This document shows, piece by piece, positions 1-9,600 of a stretch of DNA of 64,000 nucleotides. Position 1 is the first letter of the stretch. Each line of letters starts with the position of its first letter. This stretch comes from Aureimonas glaciei. Its GTDB lineage: Bacteria > Pseudomonadota > Alphaproteobacteria > Rhizobiales > Rhizobiaceae. The stretch covers positions 124,345 to 188,344 of the forward strand of contig NZ_BMJJ01000002.1 in NCBI RefSeq assembly GCF_014643375.1, given 5' to 3'. Made by a program: the position numbers and the translations under genes. The notes beneath the pieces were generated by a model. It made no database searches. It saw nothing but the letters and a program-made list of their open reading frames with translations, and was not told where the DNA came from.

Positions 1-315
1 GTCTCGCACGGACAGGACAGAAGGCGGGCTTCGGACAAAGACGCCAACTCCCTTGCGGGAAGTCAGGTGGCCTTCCTGCTGCATCTGCTGCAATGCGCGT
101 CGCAGCGTGATGCGAGTGACCCCAAATGCCTCAGCGAGATGAACCTCCCCTGGAAGCCGACTCCCGGGAATAAGGCGGCCATCGTCGATCAACTGAACGA
201 GGTGGTTATAGATCTGTCGCCAAAGAGGAATGTCGCTGCGTGGCACGAAGACGAAGTCCTCGAACGCTGGCGCACTGGAGGCAACGGCTCCTTTGTCGGG
301 ACTGGCAATGCCCAT
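1..315 (-). CDS. phnF: GntR-family (HutC/PhnF-type) transcriptional regulator, 3' end cut by window edge
   Basis: The first 105 codons of a GntR-type repressor are visible; the frame starts at ATG 315 and runs off the left edge. The N-terminal winged helix-turn-helix is clear: PLWRQIYNHLVQLI starts the domain at about residue 30, followed by PGSRLPGEVHLAEAFGVTR and the recognition helix ITLRRALQQM, then the wing KGVGVFV. The effector-binding UTRA domain expected for this subfamily would lie outside the window. It sits 4 bp downstream of phnM on the same strand, which together with the divergent phnDCE genes argues for a PhnF-type regulator of phosphonate use. It probably controls both arms through the paired palindromes at 1530-1573. 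The family call is firm; the PhnF assignment is inferred from context. Confidence 0.85.
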   Translation of the reverse strand, partial: MGIASPDKGAVASSAPAFEDFVFVPRSDIPLWRQIYNHLVQLIDDGRLIPGSRLPGEVHLAEAFGVTRITLRRALQQMQQEGHLTSRKGVGVFVRSPPSVLSVRD

Positions 316-319
316 CTTG

Positions 320-1483
320 CTAAGCCGGTTCTCTCTCAAGGGCCGGCTGTGACCCCAGCAAATCACGCATGTAGACGAACTTCCCTTTGACCATTGTCGC
401 GACCACTTCCGGGTGATGCTTGTCGGCAGCATCCACAAGGATGAGGTCGGCTCGATGGCCCGGTTCCAGACTCCCACGATCCATGAGTCCGATCGCCCTT
501 GCCGGGTTGGCAGAAACGAGAGGCCAGAAGCGAGCCGTTGCTTCCATGTTCCCATCGGCCAGCTTGAACGCGGCATGGATCGGGGAGGGATAGTGATAGT
601 CGCTGGTGAGAACGCTGCAGTGTCCATCCAGAACGGCCTCCGTCGCGTCAAGGGCGCCATTGTGGCTGCCGCCTCGCACAACATTGGGCGCACCGAGGAT
701 GACATCCTCGTCCGCCAGCCTGGCGGCTTGCGCTGTCTCTATGTTCAGTGGGAATTCGCAGGAATGGACGCCTAACGAACGAAACTGCATGCGGTCCTCC
801 GGCGACGACTCGTCGTGGGCAAGGAGCATATTGCCGCGTTCGCGGGCAGACGCTGCCATGGCGGTGATCGCGTCGGGCACGTCATCCCGTCGATCCCAGA
901 CCCGTGCCAGGAGATCCATATACGCGTCGCGGCTCAACGACGACCGTTCCGCCATCTGCCCGATCTTGCGGGCGATGTTTCCCTTCAGCACCGATCCGGT
1001 GGTGTGGTCGTTGAAAGCGAGGATCGGCGCCGGCGTCAGCGACAGCCATTCCGTGACTTCCGCAACTGCATCGAGGGCAAAGGTTTCCCACCGCAGATGC
1101 AGGCGCGTATCGCAGCTCAGCCGGTCCCGCAGCGCATAGAGGGCTCGCACGAATGCCCGCGCCGCATCGATCGAACGCAAGCCAGGCTCCCAGGAGACTG
1201 TAACGCCATGAAAGGCGGTGGTGATGCCGTTCGCCACCAGCTGGCGGTCCGTATCGAGCAGCGCCATCCGGGTATCGAAGCGGACGCCCGGACGCGGCAT
1301 GATCTGGCGTTCGAACGCGTCGCCGTGAACATCGACTATCCCCGGCAAGACCAGGAGGCCGTGGGCATTGATGCGCCGAGCATCCTGAACGGTCGCCGAC
1401 AGCCGGTCGCCGCTGACGCAGATCGCCCCGTCGCTCCAGCCGTCTCCCACAAGAGAGAACCCGTTCTCGATCAAATAGCCCAT
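320..1483 (-). CDS. phnM: Alpha-D-ribose 1-methylphosphonate 5-triphosphate diphosphatase PhnM
   Basis: This 387-residue amidohydrolase-superfamily protein matches PhnM of the carbon-phosphorus lyase pathway, which removes pyrophosphate from ribose 1-methylphosphonate 5-triphosphate in the cytoplasm. Visible metal-site signatures are VDVHGDAFERQIMPRPGV near residue 50, FNDHTTGS, LLAHDESSPED and LTSDYHYPS. The C-terminus carries the usual SANPARAIGL and GHRADLILVD segments of the family. Length fits PhnM (about 380). The start is ATG 1483 with an AAGG element about 8 bp upstream. It is transcribed away from phnD and is followed by the GntR gene after 4 bp. The remaining C-P lyase genes (phnGHIJKL) are not in this window and may lie to the left. 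Confidence 0.93.
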   Translation of the reverse strand: MGYLIENGFSLVGDGWSDGAICVSGDRLSATVQDARRINAHGLLVLPGIVDVHGDAFERQIMPRPGVRFDTRMALLDTDRQLVANGITTAFHGVTVSWEPGLRSIDAARAFVRALYALRDRLSCDTRLHLRWETFALDAVAEVTEWLSLTPAPILAFNDHTTGSVLKGNIARKIGQMAERSSLSRDAYMDLLARVWDRRDDVPDAITAMAASARERGNMLLAHDESSPEDRMQFRSLGVHSCEFPLNIETAQAARLADEDVILGAPNVVRGGSHNGALDATEAVLDGHCSVLTSDYHYPSPIHAAFKLADGNMEATARFWPLVSANPARAIGLMDRGSLEPGHRADLILVDAADKHHPEVVATMVKGKFVYMRDLLGSQPALEREPA

Positions 1484-1529
1484 CGCATCGTGCCTTGCTG
1501 CATCAGCCCTGTCATGCGCGCGTCACGCG

Positions 1530-1573
1530 CTGTCTATACAGATACCGCTGAAACCAATCTCCTGTCTATACAG
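1530..1573. promoter_or_regulatory. Two identical 12-bp palindromic operators, probable PhnF sites
   Basis: The sequence CTGTCTATACAG occurs twice, at 1530-1541 and 1562-1573, inside the 103-bp divergent region between phnM and phnD. Each copy is a near-perfect inverted repeat (CTGT/ACAG) containing GT-N-TA-N-AC, the operator consensus described for HutC-type GntR regulators. The copies are 32 bp apart centre to centre, about three helical turns, so two dimers could bind the same face. The second copy lies just upstream of the phnD Shine-Dalgarno, AAGGA at 1575-1579. Binding by the product of the gene at 1-315 is an inference. Confidence 0.7.
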
Positions 1574-1586
1574 CAAGGAAAACCAG

Positions 1587-2444
1587 ATGCTCCGTTCTCT
1601 CATGGTCGCGCTCACCGCCACGATCCTGGCGTCCTGCCCCGCACTTGCAGATCCCGTGCGCTTTGCCGTCACGGACATCGAGGGCTTGGAGGCGCTCCAG
1701 CAGGAGTTCGGCGGTTTCCAGGCGGCCCTCGAAGCTGAGACCGGCCTCGACATCGAACTCATTCCGGTGAGCTCGCGCACCGCGGCCGTCGAGGCATTGA
1801 ACGCAGGCCAGGTCGAACTCGTCCTCACGGGTCCGGCAGAGTACGTCGTCATGAAGGAACTCAGCGATCTCCGGATCGTGGTCGCCTGGCAGCGTCCGGA
1901 TTATTTCGCGCAGATCGCAGTTTTGGCCAACGGACCCATCCGGAAACTCGACGACCTGAAGGGCAAGACGATCGCCTTCGGATCGGTCGGTTCGACGTCA
2001 CAGCATCTTGGGCCAGCCCAGGCCCTGGCGGATCAAGGCGTCGTTTACGGCAAGGACTATGAGCCCACCATCATTTCCCGCAACGTCGCAGCCGAAGCGT
2101 TGATCCGCGGCGACATCGCAGCCGTCGGACTGAACTTCGGACACCTCAACTCGATCCGCAAAGCCTTTCCCGACCAAGCCTTTGCGGTTCTGGCTCGTGG
2201 CCGCGATCTCCCGAACGACATTCTCGTTGCACGCAAGGACATCCCCGAGGAGGTCTTCACCAAAATTCGGGATGCCTTCGTCGAGCACGGCGGCGATCTG
2301 ATGGGCGCCGTACTCCAGGGCGAGGACAATCAGAAATTCAAGGGCGGGACATTCCTCGTCGACATCAAGGACAGCGACTACGACTACGTGCGCTCGATGT
2401 ATCGCACGATCGGCGTCAACACCTTCTCTTCGTTCGTCGAGTAG
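1587..2444 (+). CDS. phnD: Phosphonate ABC transporter, periplasmic substrate-binding protein PhnD
   Basis: A 285-residue periplasmic binding protein of the PhnD/PtxB family. A signal peptide is visible (residues 1-21, ending PALA before DPVRFAVTD). The mature protein shows the family pattern: FQAALEAETGLDIELIPV, the ligand-pocket segment AGQVELVLTGPAEY, then LKGKTIAFGSVGSTSQHLGP around residue 125. Length is typical. The start ATG has a good Shine-Dalgarno (AAGGA) 7 bp upstream. The gene heads a three-gene operon with the ATPase and permease genes and is divergent from phnM across the two putative operators. The exact ligand (phosphonate, phosphite or phosphate ester) cannot be read from sequence. 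Confidence 0.92.
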   Translation: MLRSLMVALTATILASCPALADPVRFAVTDIEGLEALQQEFGGFQAALEAETGLDIELIPVSSRTAAVEALNAGQVELVLTGPAEYVVMKELSDLRIVVAWQRPDYFAQIAVLANGPIRKLDDLKGKTIAFGSVGSTSQHLGPAQALADQGVVYGKDYEPTIISRNVAAEALIRGDIAAVGLNFGHLNSIRKAFPDQAFAVLARGRDLPNDILVARKDIPEEVFTKIRDAFVEHGGDLMGAVLQGEDNQKFKGGTFLVDIKDSDYDYVRSMYRTIGVNTFSSFVE

Positions 2445-2448
2445 CGCC

Positions 2449-3309
2449 TTGTCGGTTCTGGACACTCCTGCGCCCGATCTCGGTACACGATCCCGTCGCC
2501 ATGATACCGCAGCCCCGCGGCAGGGCGCGGGGCGAGGGGACGGTGGCGCAAGGAACTCGGGTGACGCGCCGGTTATCATCCGTACGCGTGATCTCGGGAA
2601 GTCGTATGTCCCTGGCACTTCCGTGTTTTCGGCGGTGGAGATAGAGATCCGGGCCGATCAGCGTGTTGCGCTGATCGGGTCGAACGGGGCCGGCAAGTCG
2701 ACCCTCCTGAAATGTCTGGTCGGCCTCCTGCCACCGACACAGGGCGACATCTCGACCCTCGGCGAGCAACTGACGGCGAAGACGACGCCGGCCCAGTTGC
2801 TGCGGCTGCGACGCCAGGTCGGCTTCGTCTTTCAGAACCACGGGCTGGTGGGCCGGCAGTCGGTTCTGACGAACGTGATCCAGGGCAAGCTCGGTCTGCC
2901 GGGCGGATGGCGCGGCTGGCATCAATCACTGGCGAACCAAAGCTGGCGCGAAGAGGCAATGGGCATCCTCGCCGATGTGCGCCTATCCGAAAAAGCAGGG
3001 TCTCGTGCCGATCAGCTCTCCGGGGGGCAGGCGCAACGCGTAGCCATTGCGCGTGCCCTCATTCGCCGGCCGAAGCTTTTGATCGCAGACGAGCCTGCAG
3101 CCAGTCTCGATCCCGCCGTCGGCCGCGAGATCATGTCGATCTTCTCCGACCTCGCCAGAGAGCACGCCATCACTTTGGTCTACACGACCCACGATATGCA
3201 GCACGCCTTGGACTATTCGGACCGGGTCATCGCCTTGAAGGCGGGCAAGGTGCACTTCGATCTGCCGACGGCGCTTGTCCGCAACTCCGATTTGGACGGC
3301 GTTTTCTGA
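2449..3309 (+). CDS. phnC: Phosphonate ABC transporter, ATP-binding protein PhnC
   Basis: ABC ATPase of 286 residues. Walker A is GSNGAGKST (residues 77-85), the Q-loop lies in GFVFQNHGLVG, the signature is LSGGQAQRVAIARAL (about 190), Walker B is LLIADEPAASLDP, and the switch histidine is in YTTHDMQ. This order and length fit PhnC. The only usable start is a TTG 4 bp after the phnD stop. That gives an unusual 40-residue basic, Gly/Ala-rich N-terminal extension before the ABC fold begins at PVIIRTRDLGKSY, so the start is uncertain. The stop overlaps the phnE start as TGATG. Confidence 0.92.
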   Translation: MSVLDTPAPDLGTRSRRHDTAAPRQGAGRGDGGARNSGDAPVIIRTRDLGKSYVPGTSVFSAVEIEIRADQRVALIGSNGAGKSTLLKCLVGLLPPTQGDISTLGEQLTAKTTPAQLLRLRRQVGFVFQNHGLVGRQSVLTNVIQGKLGLPGGWRGWHQSLANQSWREEAMGILADVRLSEKAGSRADQLSGGQAQRVAIARALIRRPKLLIADEPAASLDPAVGREIMSIFSDLAREHAITLVYTTHDMQHALDYSDRVIALKAGKVHFDLPTALVRNSDLDGVF

Positions 3310-4115
3310 TGGCTGGCATTCCTTCCTCGTCCGCCACGCCATCCAGGCTGCCCTCGGTATCCGCCTTCTCCTTCACGATGTTCATCGCCTTCGCGGCCGT
3401 CTTCCTCGTGTCACTGGGTCAGGTCGCGCCGTCGCCGGAAAAGCTGATCTCCGGCATGCCGAGAATGCTCAACCTGGTCGACAGGATGCTGCCGCCGAAT
3501 ACCGATCCGGCGTTCCTTCAGCGGATGGGCTGGCGCATTCTCGAGACGCTTCAAATCGCTCTGGTGGGGACGGTGATCGGCGTTGTCGTGAGCTTGCCGA
3601 TCGCCTGGCTGTCAGCTCGCGGCATCTCTCCGATCAGCGCGTTCCGACAAATCCCCAAAGCTCTGGTCTCCTTGTGTCGCACCGTACCCGATCTGGTATG
3701 GGCGCTGCTTTTCGTGTCGACCGTGGGCCTCGGTGCCGTTGCCGGTACGATGACGATCGTCGTCGATACGGTGGGATTCTGCGGGCGTTTCTTTGCCGAA
3801 GCGATGGAAGAGGCCGACAAGAAACCGCAGGAGGCCCTGAAGGCGATCGGCGCCTCCCGCCTCAGCATCCTCTGTGGATGCATCCTGCCGGATATCATGC
3901 CGACGCTGATCAACAGCTCGCTCTTCGCGCTGGAAAAGGCCGTCCGCTCGTCGGTTGTCCTGGGCCTCGTCGGTGCCGGCGGCATCGGACAGGAGTTGAA
4001 GGTGGCTTTCGACTTGTTCCAGTACCAGAACGCTTCGGCGATCATCCTCGCCATCTTTGCGATCGTCGTGACCATGGAATTCGTGACGGATCGGCTGCGC
4101 ACCAAATTTCAGTAG
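3309..4115 (+). CDS. phnE: Phosphonate ABC transporter, inner-membrane permease PhnE
   Basis: A 268-residue BPD-type permease. Hydrophobic segments lie at about residues 18-38, 75-100, 120-150 and near the C-terminus. The EAA coupling loop is EALKAIGASRLSIL followed by the conserved LPDIMP. The PDLVWALLF and AVRSSVVLGLVGAGGIG segments are typical of PhnE. The ATG is chosen because it overlaps the phnC stop (TGATG); longer in-frame extensions run through phnC in another frame and are not credible. With PhnD and PhnC it forms a complete importer. Confidence 0.93.
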   Translation: MAGIPSSSATPSRLPSVSAFSFTMFIAFAAVFLVSLGQVAPSPEKLISGMPRMLNLVDRMLPPNTDPAFLQRMGWRILETLQIALVGTVIGVVVSLPIAWLSARGISPISAFRQIPKALVSLCRTVPDLVWALLFVSTVGLGAVAGTMTIVVDTVGFCGRFFAEAMEEADKKPQEALKAIGASRLSILCGCILPDIMPTLINSSLFALEKAVRSSVVLGLVGAGGIGQELKVAFDLFQYQNASAIILAIFAIVVTMEFVTDRLRTKFQ

Positions 4116-4273
4116 CCGCGGCTTTCTGAAAGGCCTTGTCGCAACGCCGATCCTGCCCAGTCGCCTGCGAAGGCCTCGCCCGATCGCGCCGGCATCGCGA
4201 CGCGCGTGAACGGGACAGGCTTCCTCGCTGGGTCGGCGTTGACGCGCGAAGCTTTGTCGGCAGGAAGAACAAC

Positions 4274-4318
4274 CGAAAGCGGGACGGCGCGCTTCGAAGA
4301 TGAGCGGTCCCGCTTTCG
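4274..4318. repeat. 12-bp perfect inverted repeat between convergent operons
   Basis: CGAAAGCGGGAC (4274-4285) and its exact complement GTCCCGCTTTCG (4307-4318) are separated by 21 bases, in the 253-bp gap between the convergent phnE and glycosyltransferase-glycosidase genes. There is no T-tract, so it is not a textbook terminator, but it could act as a bidirectional one or be a dispersed intergenic repeat. Nothing else was recognised in 4116-4368. Confidence 0.4.
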
Positions 4319-4368
4319 CGACAGCTTACCTCGGCTGCAGGCCCGCGCTCGCGCGGGACGAGCCCGGC

Positions 4369-6651
4369 CTATTTCCACAGGCTGTGGAAGTGTCGAAATT
4401 CGGCGACTTGTCGGTCCATTTCCTGCACGAGTGGATCATACAAGGAGCGGGCCGACAGGCTGGTCACTGGCGCGAATTCCAGAAGCCCGTTGGGACAGTA
4501 GCGCTCATCGTCCCAGCCGGGATGGTCGAGCACGGGATAGAGGCAGATGCCTTCGACCGGTACGCCGGACTCCATCGCCGCGCGCACCTCGCGGCAGACA
4601 TAGGCCAGCCAGTCCGGGCGGTGGAGGCCCTCTATCCCGGTCTCGGCGACGAAGATCGGACGGCCGTAGCGGGCATAGGTCTCGATCAGAATGCGGCGAA
4701 ACGGCTTGTAGTGCGGATGGAAACGGTCGATCGGCGGGCCGCCGTGGATCCACTGATTGTTCGAGTAATAGTTGACCCCCACGATATCGAGCAGAGCCGG
4801 CCGGCCGCCGATCTGAGGCCAGGAATGGCCGGCCAGCATGTCCCAGGCCTGGAACTGGGCCTGTCGATGGCCTTCTGCCGCACCCGCTTCATGGGGCCGG
4901 GCGGGGTCGCAGACGACGTTGATGACGGGGTCGGCGTGGACGAAACGGGCGGCCGGCACGGCGGCCAGGATCGCCTCCATCGCCGCGATGGAAGCGCGGG
5001 CGAGCTGCACTTTCATTTCGTGGCCGCGCCCCCGCGCAAACGGGTTGAGATAGGCTGCATCCCCGCCGCCCCAGGCGAAGAAGGAGATTTCGTTGACCGG
5101 GGCGAAGAAGGGCGGGCCGTCCGTCTCAGCCGCGATCGCCCGCGCCGCGGCGGCGGCGAAATTAGCAAAGCGCGGCGCGAAATCCGGCCCCCAGATGTCG
5201 AGGTCATCCGGCCAGCCATAATGCAGGACGTCCCAGATCACCTGCATCCCGGTGGCGCGACTGGCGGCGAGTTGGGAGACGAGGCTGGTGAAATCGTACG
5301 CGCCGGGCGCCGTCTCGATCAGGTGCCAGCGCAGCCCGTCGCGGACCGTGAGGATGCCGAGACGCTGCAGGACGCGGAAGTCGCTCTCCGCCTCTGTGTC
5401 GTGACGGGTCGCGGAAATCATGTCAACGCGGCGGCGGTCGTGCGCGCGGCGGTGCGTCGAAGATTCGAAGCCGCCGTGGAAGAAGCTCTTGAACAGGGAC
5501 GGGGCCGGGAGGGGTTGTTGCCGGCGCTCCGCCAGCACGCCCTCGAACAGCGCCTCCCACTGCGCGACGACGACGGACGTCGAATAGGTGCTGGCGACCT
5601 TGTCGCGGAGGCCCTGCCCCAGGCGGCGGCCAAGACCGGGATCGTCGAGGAGACGCAGAACGCTAGCGGCCACGGCGGAGGGATTTTCATGCGGCACGAA
5701 GAGGCCGCTGACGCCTTCCTCCACCTGCTGCAGCGTGCCGTTGTCGGCGGTCACGACCACCGGCAGGCCGGCCGCGCCGGCTTCGGCGACGACATGCGGC
5801 ATGCCCTCGCCGCGCGACAGCCAGACGAAGACGTCGAGCGCCGACAGAAGCTGCGGAATATCAGGCCGGTCGCCCAGAAAGCGCAGCGCTGGGCCAAGGC
5901 CTGCCGCCGCCGCGCGGGCTCGCAAGGCCTCGGCATATTCCGGCATGAAGGCGTCGGGACCGCCGATGACGAGGAATCGCGCATCCGGACGGGTCCTGGC
6001 GACAAGGGTCGCGGCGTCGATGAAATCCTCGACGCGTTTCTTCGGATCGAGCCGGCCGACCCATCCGACCAGAGGCACGCCGTCGGCAATGCCGAGCGCC
6101 CGGCGCGTCGCCGCCCGGTCGGCCGGGTCGAAGGCGGAGAGATCGACCATCGACGGGATTTCGAGGGCGTGGTGCTCGCGCCCCGGCATCCGGCCGGCGG
6201 CGGCATCGCGGATCGAGCGACAGACGCCGACATAGCGCGCCGTCAGATGCTTTGGCCCGCCCAGTGCTTCCGAAACCAGGCCGCCATGCTCGATCAGCGG
6301 CGGGCGGAGATGCAGCCGCTCCAGCGGCGGGTAGATGTCAGCAACGTTCTGGCAGGAGACGACGATGTCGTAGCCCGGGATCTTGCCCGCGAGATAGGAG
6401 ACCGTGTCCTCGAAGGAGAGGTTGTAGGGCGTGCGGTCGACGTCGACGCCGAGCGCCTGCAGCTGCGCATGGGTCTGCTCCGGCATGCCGGGCTTGCGGA
6501 AGCAGGCGACGACGTCGAGGCGATAGCGCCGGGGATCGAGATGCTCGGCGAGGAGCCGCACCTCGGTTTCCTCTCCGCCCACCACCAGCCAGGCGAAGAC
6601 GAAGAGGATGCGGATGGGCGCCGCCTCTTCGGCGGATGCAGCCGGAGGCAT
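4369..6651 (-). CDS. Bifunctional fusion: GT4 glycosyltransferase plus GH clan-A beta-glycosidase-like domain
   Basis: A 760-residue two-domain protein. Residues about 12-375 are a GT-B glycosyltransferase of family 4: ILFVFAWLVVGGEE at the N-terminus, VGWVGRLDPKKRVEDFI near 197, and the donor-site motif SRGEGMPHVVAEAGAAGLP near 280. Residues about 390-735 resemble a TIM-barrel glycosidase (family 1-like): DGLRWHLIE, WDVLHYGWPDD, the acid/base candidate in FAPVNEIS (Glu521) and the nucleophile candidate in IFVAETGIEG (Glu670). No signal peptide is seen, so it probably acts in the cytoplasm. ATG 6651 overlaps the upstream gene's stop (TGATG). It is the last gene of a leftward exopolysaccharide-type operon. 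The fold calls are good; substrates are unknown. Confidence 0.85.
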   Translation of the reverse strand: MPPAASAEEAAPIRILFVFAWLVVGGEETEVRLLAEHLDPRRYRLDVVACFRKPGMPEQTHAQLQALGVDVDRTPYNLSFEDTVSYLAGKIPGYDIVVSCQNVADIYPPLERLHLRPPLIEHGGLVSEALGGPKHLTARYVGVCRSIRDAAAGRMPGREHHALEIPSMVDLSAFDPADRAATRRALGIADGVPLVGWVGRLDPKKRVEDFIDAATLVARTRPDARFLVIGGPDAFMPEYAEALRARAAAAGLGPALRFLGDRPDIPQLLSALDVFVWLSRGEGMPHVVAEAGAAGLPVVVTADNGTLQQVEEGVSGLFVPHENPSAVAASVLRLLDDPGLGRRLGQGLRDKVASTYSTSVVVAQWEALFEGVLAERRQQPLPAPSLFKSFFHGGFESSTHRRAHDRRRVDMISATRHDTEAESDFRVLQRLGILTVRDGLRWHLIETAPGAYDFTSLVSQLAASRATGMQVIWDVLHYGWPDDLDIWGPDFAPRFANFAAAAARAIAAETDGPPFFAPVNEISFFAWGGGDAAYLNPFARGRGHEMKVQLARASIAAMEAILAAVPAARFVHADPVINVVCDPARPHEAGAAEGHRQAQFQAWDMLAGHSWPQIGGRPALLDIVGVNYYSNNQWIHGGPPIDRFHPHYKPFRRILIETYARYGRPIFVAETGIEGLHRPDWLAYVCREVRAAMESGVPVEGICLYPVLDHPGWDDERYCPNGLLEFAPVTSLSARSLYDPLVQEMDRQVAEFRHFHSLWK

Positions 6652-9600
6652 CAATCCTGCACCTTGAAGACGATCTGCAGGAAATCCGGGCGCTCGTCGA
6701 CGAGATGCTTCAGGAACCGCGGGGCCTCGTCGAAGGGCACGACCTGGGTGATCATCTCGGCTGCGATGTCGCGGCCGCGCTCCTGCAGGAGGCCGATCGT
6801 CTCCGCCGCGAGGCGGCGGCGGTGCCAGGCAAAGCCGAGCCCGCGCGGCACGCGGTTGATCTGCGCGCAGCGGATGGAAAGGCCGTTATGGTGGAACTCC
6901 TCGCCGAGGCGCAGCGCGTCCGCGCCGCCCTGGTAGAAGGCGAGGTCGATGACCGTGCCCTGCGGCCTGAGTGCCTGCAGCGCGGCGTGGAGGCTGCGGG
7001 CGTCGGCCCGGGTCTGGAAGACGACGTCGGCGCCGCGGTCGCCGCCGCCATGGTGCCAGTTGGCCTTGGCATGGTTCCACGCCTGGCCCTCGTCCATGGC
7101 GGTGAAGCCGAGCGCTTCGGCCTTGGCCCTTCGGAAAGGCGAGGGGTCGGCGATCACGACTTCGGTCGCACCGGCCCTTGCGGCGAACAGGGCGGTGAGC
7201 AGGCCCACCGCGCCGGCGCCGATCACCAGAGTCGGCCGCCCTGTCAGGCTTTCGCCCAGGCGTGTGACGTTCGGCCCTCCCAGTTCGGCATCGGCATGCA
7301 GGATACCGTTGGCGGCGATCGGGCCCATCTGCGCGACATAGATGCCGAGGATCGGGTCGATGTCGGCCGGCACCGGGATCAGCACCTCGTGGAAGGGGTC
7401 GGCGGTATGGCCGGACTTGTGGCCGTAGGCAGACGCGACCGTGCTCCCCACCGCAAAGGCCGGCTGGCGGCTTTCGGCGACGCGCGCGACTTCCATGTAG
7501 CCGAGGAAGGGCACGGGAAAGTGCTGGCCGGCCTCGCCCGGCACGAAGACGCCGCGACCCCCATCCCAGCGCGAATGCAGATAGGGATTGGTGTTCTTGT
7601 AGAAGGTGAGCTCGGTGCCGGCGGAGAAGCCAGTGTAGAGCGTGTCGAGCCGCACCTGCGCGTCATTGGGCGGGCCCTCGTCATAGCCGAAGAAATAGGC
7701 TTCGCCCGGCCGCTCGACCCCCAGCGAGCGGACCTCGCGGTGGCCGTGCCTCGGCTCAGGCGCCGGCCGCGGCGGGTGTTGCAGCGGCGCGTAGGTCATG
7801 GCGGGCGCGGCATCCGGCGTCAGCTTCACCGGCGCGCCGGAGCTTGCGGATTCGACGACGGCGAGCGCCAGACGATGTGAGCGCAGCGCCTCGGCATAAG
7901 GCGAACGGATGCGGTTCTCGCCGCCCTTCACCGCGTCGATGAAGTCGCGGTCCTCGCGCCAGACCGGATCGCCGTCGGCGCCACGCACCGGGCGTCCGCG
8001 GCCGGTATCGACCATGATGTCGCGGTCGGTCAGCTCGATGGCGAGCTTGTCGGCGAAGATGTGCAGGCCGACGCGGTGGCTCCAGCCGAGCAGGCAGGTG
8101 GAGGAGAGATTGGCGACGACGCCGGAGGCGAAGGTGAGGTTGGCCGTGGTGACGGTCGCGACGTCGAGGCCGGGAAACTCCGGCCTGTCGATCCGGCTGG
8201 CGCGGCCATAGACCTCGTCGACCTCGCCGACAAGGAAGCGGGCGAGATCGATGAGATGCGTCGCCTGCTCGACCATCTGGCCGCCGGAGCGGTCTTCATG
8301 CCACCACCACTGCGGCGGCGGCGTCGAATCCAGCCAGTAGCCGGAGAGGAGCTGCGCCGGATTGTTAGCGAGAAGCGCCCGGGCCTCGTCGACGGTGTCG
8401 AGATAGCGCCAGTGATAGCCGACCGCAGTGATCAGCCCCTTTTCAGCCACGGCCGCGGCGATTTCTTCGGCCGTGGCAAGATCGAGCGACACAGGCTTCT
8501 CGACGAAGAACGGCAGGCCGCGCGCGATCGCGGCGCGTTCGGGCGCGCCATGGGCGAAGGGCGGAATGCAGATGAACAGGGCGTCCAGCTCGACCGCGTC
8601 CAGCATCGTCTCGTGATCGTCGAAGGCTTTCGCGCCGAAACGGGCTGCGGCTTCCGTGGCACGCGCGAGATCGGTGTCGGCGAAGGCGACGACGGCGACG
8701 TCGTCGAACCCTTCGAGCACGCCGAGATGGCGGTGGGCGATGCCGCCGGCACCGATGAAACCAATTCTGATGGGGGGCATGCGGTCATCCTGCTGAGGGT
8801 CTGGAACAAGGTCGCGGTAGACGCGGTGGGTCGCCTCGGCCATCGCCGAGGCCTGGAACTGGCGGCGGAAGCGCGCCTGCCCGGCACAGCCGGCAGCGCG
8901 CGCGGCGGACGGATCGGAGAGGGCGGCGATCACGGCGCGCGACAACGCGGCGGGCTCGCCCGGCGGCACCAGCCAGCCGGCAACCCCGTCCTCGACCGCC
9001 TCGATCGTGCCACCGATGGCGGTGCCCACCACCGGCACGGCGGCGGCCATCGCCTCCAGCACGACCAGCGGCAGGCCCTCGAAATGCGAAGGCAGGACGA
9101 AGAGGTCCGCCGCCGCCAGCAGGTCGCCGACGTCGTCGCGGCTGCCGAGAAGGCGCACCCGGTCGCCGAGGCCGCGTCGGGCAATGTCGGCCTCGATCGC
9201 GGGGCGCAGTGGTCCGGCTCCGGCCAGCAGCAGCATAGCCTCGGGATAGGCCAGGAGAACCGCCGGCAGCGCGGCGATCAGGACGGCGTGTCCCTTCTGC
9301 TCGGTGAAGCGGGCCACCGTCAGCAGCACCGGGGCGTCGTCGGCAAGGGCGAGTTCCCGCCGGATCTGCTGGCCATCGCCAATCGGCCGCGGCCGGACAC
9401 CGTTGGGAATGGTGACGATCCGCAGGCTGTCCAAGCCCACGGCGCCAAAACTGGCGGCGGCGGTGGACGAGACGCAGATCAGCCGGTCGACCAGGGCGAC
9501 GCTCTCGGCATGGGCCCGGGCCTGCGCGGGATCGGTGATCACGTAAGGAAGGTGTTCGGTGCGCACCACCGCTCGGACACCGGCGGTGCGGCCGAGACGC

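Noticed and set aside
67-390. Rightward 107-codon frame at the left edge
   Set aside because: It is antisense to the clear GntR helix-turn-helix domain encoded on the other strand.
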